In this document: positions 6,665 to 8,639 of the stretch, piece after piece
Numbering within the stretch: the first letter of the stretch is position 1
Layout: the number at the start of each line of letters is the position of its first letter
Assembly (NCBI GenBank): GCA_945861845.1
Contig: CAMAWS010000106.1
Coordinates: 1-8,639 of the forward strand
Length of the DNA: 8,639 nt
Reading direction: 5' to 3'
Source of the DNA: Candidatus Sulfopaludibacter sp. SbA3
GTDB lineage: Bacteria > Acidobacteriota > Terriglobia > 20CM-2-55-15
The notes under the pieces: model-generated
The model's database searches: none
Told to the model about the DNA's origin: nothing
Seen by the model: the letters and a program-made list of their open reading frames with translations, nothing else
Position numbers and translations under genes: made by a program

Positions 6665-7985
6665 CGTCCTCCTCCGTGTCTGATTCCGATCCGTCGCTTC
6701 CGTCGCTTCCATCGCTTCCATCACTGATAAGACGGCCGACAGTGCGGTTGTCTTCCTTCATATAGCGACGGCAAACATCCGCAACGTCCTCGGAAGTGAC
6801 CGCGGAGATCTTTTGCAGGTAAGTCTGGATGTATTCGAGGTTCGCGATCGTTTCAATCTGCCCGAAAAGCATGGCCTGGTCCTGGGTTCGCTCACGCGAA
6901 AGAATGAAGTGAGCCTCCACCTGGTGCTTCGCACGATCGAGTTCATGTGCGGTCACGCCCTTCTCCGCGATCAGCTGAAGCTCATCGTAGACGCCGGCCT
7001 CGATTTCATCTGTCGAATGCATTCCACGCGCTTCCGCCCGAATATGAAAGAGAGTGGGATCCTGTGACTCGCCATACTCCGCTGACACGAACGTAACGGA
7101 GCGGTCCCGTTCGACCATTCGCTGATACAGCCTTGAAGACTTTCCCTCGCCCAGCAGAACGCCAAGCATCTGAAGCGCATAGCTGTCTTGATGTGCGACC
7201 TGGGGCGCGTGATAAGCGATCGCGATTCGGGGCACTTTCGACCGCCACCGCACAGCCAGCCGGCGCTCTCCCAGCTGCGGAGTCTCTTCGAGTATCATCG
7301 GCGCTGGAGCGGGGCCAGCGGGAATCTGGCCAAATGCGCGAGTGACCTTCTTCAGGACGTCATCAGTCTCAAAGTCCCCGGCGAGAACCAGGATTGCGTT
7401 GTTCGGATGGTAGAACTTGCGATAGTAGGCCTGTTGCTCGCTGGCAGAGGCCCGCTCAACATCCTGCAGCCAGCCAACGATGGGATTCCGGTAAGGATGG
7501 ATCTTGTATGCAACCGCATCGACGTCCTGCATCAGCAGACCCCACGGTGAATCCAGGCTCGACTTCAGTTCTTCAATGACCACTTTCTTTTCCGCCTCAA
7601 ATTCGTCCGGATCAAACGAGCAGTTGGCCATGCGATCCGCTTCCATTTCCAGCGCGATTTCCCATCGATCTGACGCAAAATTAAAGTAGTAGGCAGTAAA
7701 ATCGTGCGAGGTGAAAGCGTTGTTTCCTCCTCCATTCTTGTGGGTGATTAGATCGATTTCGCCCTTCTTGAAACGGTCCGTGCCTTTGAAGAGCATGTGC
7801 TCGAGAAAGTGCGATTTCCCGGTCTGGCCGACCTGCTCATTTCTAGAGCCTACACGGTACCAGATCATACTTGTTACGATCGGGCAGGTGTGAAGCTCCT
7901 TGGTCAGGACGACCATCCCATTGTCGAGGACCGTGCGGCGAACATCCTCGACGGCGAATGTTGAAGGAATTTCTAAAGAAGACAT
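6651..7985 (-). CDS. M16 family zinc peptidase, catalytic subunit
   Basis: This 444-residue M16B-type metallopeptidase has an intact inverted zinc motif, H59-F-L-E62-H63, within GKSHFLEHMLFKGT (56-69). The third ligand is most likely E139 in EKKVVIEEL (132-140), 75 residues after H63, the usual spacing. Other landmarks are NGGGNNAFTSHDFTAYYF (84-101), EMEADRMANCSF (113-124) and FYHPNNAILVLAGDF (191-205). In domain 2, EGKSSRLYQRMVERDRSVTF (280-299) has V291 and T298 where the partner has its Arg/Tyr pair. The two adjacent M16 proteins therefore look complementary, and I infer a heterodimer. There is no signal peptide. The C-terminus (421-444) is an acidic tail with four SDG repeats followed by EEDDEAD, not part of the M16 fold. 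It is the first gene of the operon. The ribosome binding site is weak (GAG, 5 bases before ATG). The physiological peptide substrate is unknown. Confidence 0.94.
   Translation of the reverse strand: MSSLEIPSTFAVEDVRRTVLDNGMVVLTKELHTCPIVTSMIWYRVGSRNEQVGQTGKSHFLEHMLFKGTDRFKKGEIDLITHKNGGGNNAFTSHDFTAYYFNFASDRWEIALEMEADRMANCSFDPDEFEAEKKVVIEELKSSLDSPWGLLMQDVDAVAYKIHPYRNPIVGWLQDVERASASEQQAYYRKFYHPNNAILVLAGDFETDDVLKKVTRAFGQIPAGPAPAPMILEETPQLGERRLAVRWRSKVPRIAIAYHAPQVAHQDSYALQMLGVLLGEGKSSRLYQRMVERDRSVTFVSAEYGESQDPTLFHIRAEARGMHSTDEIEAGVYDELQLIAEKGVTAHELDRAKHQVEAHFILSRERTQDQAMLFGQIETIANLEYIQTYLQKISAVTSEDVADVCRRYMKEDNRTVGRLISDGSDGSDGSDGSESDTEEDDEAD
6667..6675 (-). promoter_or_regulatory. ribosome binding site of the second M16 gene
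   Basis: The minus strand reads GGAGGAGGA, ending two bases before ATG 6664. It lies inside the last codons of the upstream M16 gene. This fixes the start at 6664 and implies translational coupling, which would help give equal amounts of the two subunits. Confidence 0.7.
6687..6725 (-). repeat. 9-base tandem repeat encoding SDG units
   Basis: Four copies of a 9-base unit (AGC GAT GGA and close variants) encode SDGSDGSDGSDGS near the C-terminus of the catalytic M16 subunit. The copies differ by single bases (GAT/GAC, AGT/AGC/TCG), all of them silent. Such short tandem units can change copy number by slippage without shifting the frame. Confidence 0.8.
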
Positions 7986-8014
7986 GCTTGCTCAGCGTAC
8001 CATCCGCATTGCCG

Positions 8015-8602
8015 ATGTCACACAAGAATTGCCTTAGCCCTTCCGAAATCGAGCGGCGATTCGCCCTCCTGGGAATAGCTAACCGGTTTACCGAAAGAGA
8101 GAAGGCCCGGCTCGACGCTACAGCCATCGTTGAGTTCCCGCCGGATGTTATCGGTTTCCCGACACCAGAGGATAGGTCAGGTCTTAACCTGCTGAATCTA
8201 CGCAAGATCTGCGGAACGGATCCCTCGAAACAGCCCTCATTGTTTGATCATCCCTGGTATCTGGACGAAAGCTTCGCCAGCGAGGACTGCGAACCGGGCT
8301 GGCACTTCATCCATTCACAGGTTTTGCCGGACTCTATCTCTCAGCCCTTTCACTACGCCAGTCGTTTGTCACAGGACGGCCTCGTTCTTCCATCAGCGAT
8401 TGAGGTTACGTTGATGCTATTTCTGCATTTCGCCGCAACTGGCGAGCAGTTACTTCAGAAGAAGCATACGTGGTGCCGTGACCAGGCCAGCCTGGGTCGC
8501 TTTGTTACAGTTGGTGCGTTTGGAAGAAATGGACTGTTTGTGAGTGCCCATCCAGCCGATTTTGCCAGCCGCGGGCTTGGGATCTGCGGAAAGCAGGGAT
8601 AA
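8015..8602 (+). CDS. uncharacterised protein, divergent from the protease operon
   Basis: I do not recognise this protein; it has 195 residues from ATG 8015. The start is uncertain, since there is no good ribosome binding site. ATG 7958 would give 214 residues and overlap the M16 gene on the other strand. The sequence looks like a real soluble protein. It has a charged helical start with SPSEIERRFALLG (8-20) and a Pro/Gly-containing part with FPPDVIGFPTPED (41-53). An aromatic stretch HPWYLDESFASEDCEPGWHFI (79-99) follows, then LPSAIEVTLMLFLHFAATGEQLL (125-147) and a closing part with strands FVTVGAF (163-169) and GLFVSA (173-178). The 125-147 segment is probably an amphipathic helix with conserved-looking IEV and GEQLL, not a membrane anchor. 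No signal peptide, catalytic motif or metal site stands out. It is transcribed away from the protease operon, so a functional link is not implied. Confidence 0.68.
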   Translation: MSHKNCLSPSEIERRFALLGIANRFTEREKARLDATAIVEFPPDVIGFPTPEDRSGLNLLNLRKICGTDPSKQPSLFDHPWYLDESFASEDCEPGWHFIHSQVLPDSISQPFHYASRLSQDGLVLPSAIEVTLMLFLHFAATGEQLLQKKHTWCRDQASLGRFVTVGAFGRNGLFVSAHPADFASRGLGICGKQG

Positions 8603-8639
8603 ATCTGGGTCCGGCCGGTCATTTCCTATTTTCTTGTAG
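8603..8639. other. right-edge non-coding tail
   Basis: These are the last 37 bases after the stop of the preceding gene. A GGTCCGGCCGGTC stretch contains the palindrome CCGGCCGG, and a T-rich run follows. It is too short and weak to call a terminator. Confidence 0.3.

Noticed and set aside
6665..6724. Twenty-residue N-terminal extension of the second M16 protein
   Set aside because: It would be the SDG repeat read out of frame (MEAMEATEAT), and the GGAGGAGGA site clearly serves ATG 6664.
5894..6727. Long plus-strand open frame of 277 codons opposite the second M16 gene
   Set aside because: It is the antisense of a gene with clear family motifs; its own translation shows no domain, and it has Cys/His/Arg-rich composition typical of a shadow frame.

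Overview
This window of moderately GC-rich bacterial DNA holds a six-gene minus-strand operon that fills most of the sequence. A more loosely packed accessory segment lies at the left end, and one unidentified plus-strand gene at the right end. A Gram-negative host is suggested by a Rap1a/Tai-type protein with a signal peptide and by an exported cupin-like protein. The combination of an M16 pair, a TldD/PmbA pair and a small DUF2393-like membrane protein reminds me of Acidobacteriota (Solibacter-like genomes). That phylum call is inference from gene content, not from a marker gene. No rRNA, tRNA, CRISPR array or insertion sequence is visible.

Left segment (1-1626, plus strand). A small exported Rap1a/Tai-family protein (134-487) is followed by about 600 bases without a convincing intact gene. 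That stretch does contain a tiny ORF with a strong ribosome binding site, which may be the start of a frameshifted gene (751-941). Next comes a type II toxin-antitoxin pair: a BrnT-family ribonuclease toxin (1089-1373) overlapped by its presumed antitoxin (1360-1626).

Operon (7985 down to 1638, minus strand). In order of transcription: an M16 zinc peptidase with an intact HxxEH site; a second M16 protein that lacks that site but keeps the Arg/Tyr pair the first one lacks; TldD with its HExxxH site; PmbA (TldE), the non-zinc partner; a small membrane-anchored DUF2393-like protein; and an exported cupin-like protein. Spacing is tight: a 14-base overlap, then gaps of 52, 5, 9 and 41 bases. The first four genes appear to encode two heteromeric metalloproteases, each made of one metal-binding and one non-metal subunit. 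Both families are known to degrade peptides or mature peptide-derived products. A joint role in peptide turnover or maturation is plausible, but no precursor peptide is visible here.

Right end (8015-8602, plus strand). A protein of about 195 residues that I cannot assign is divergent from the operon, with only about 29 bases between the two start codons. Any promoters for the two must therefore lie inside each other's 5' coding sequence or in this very short gap.
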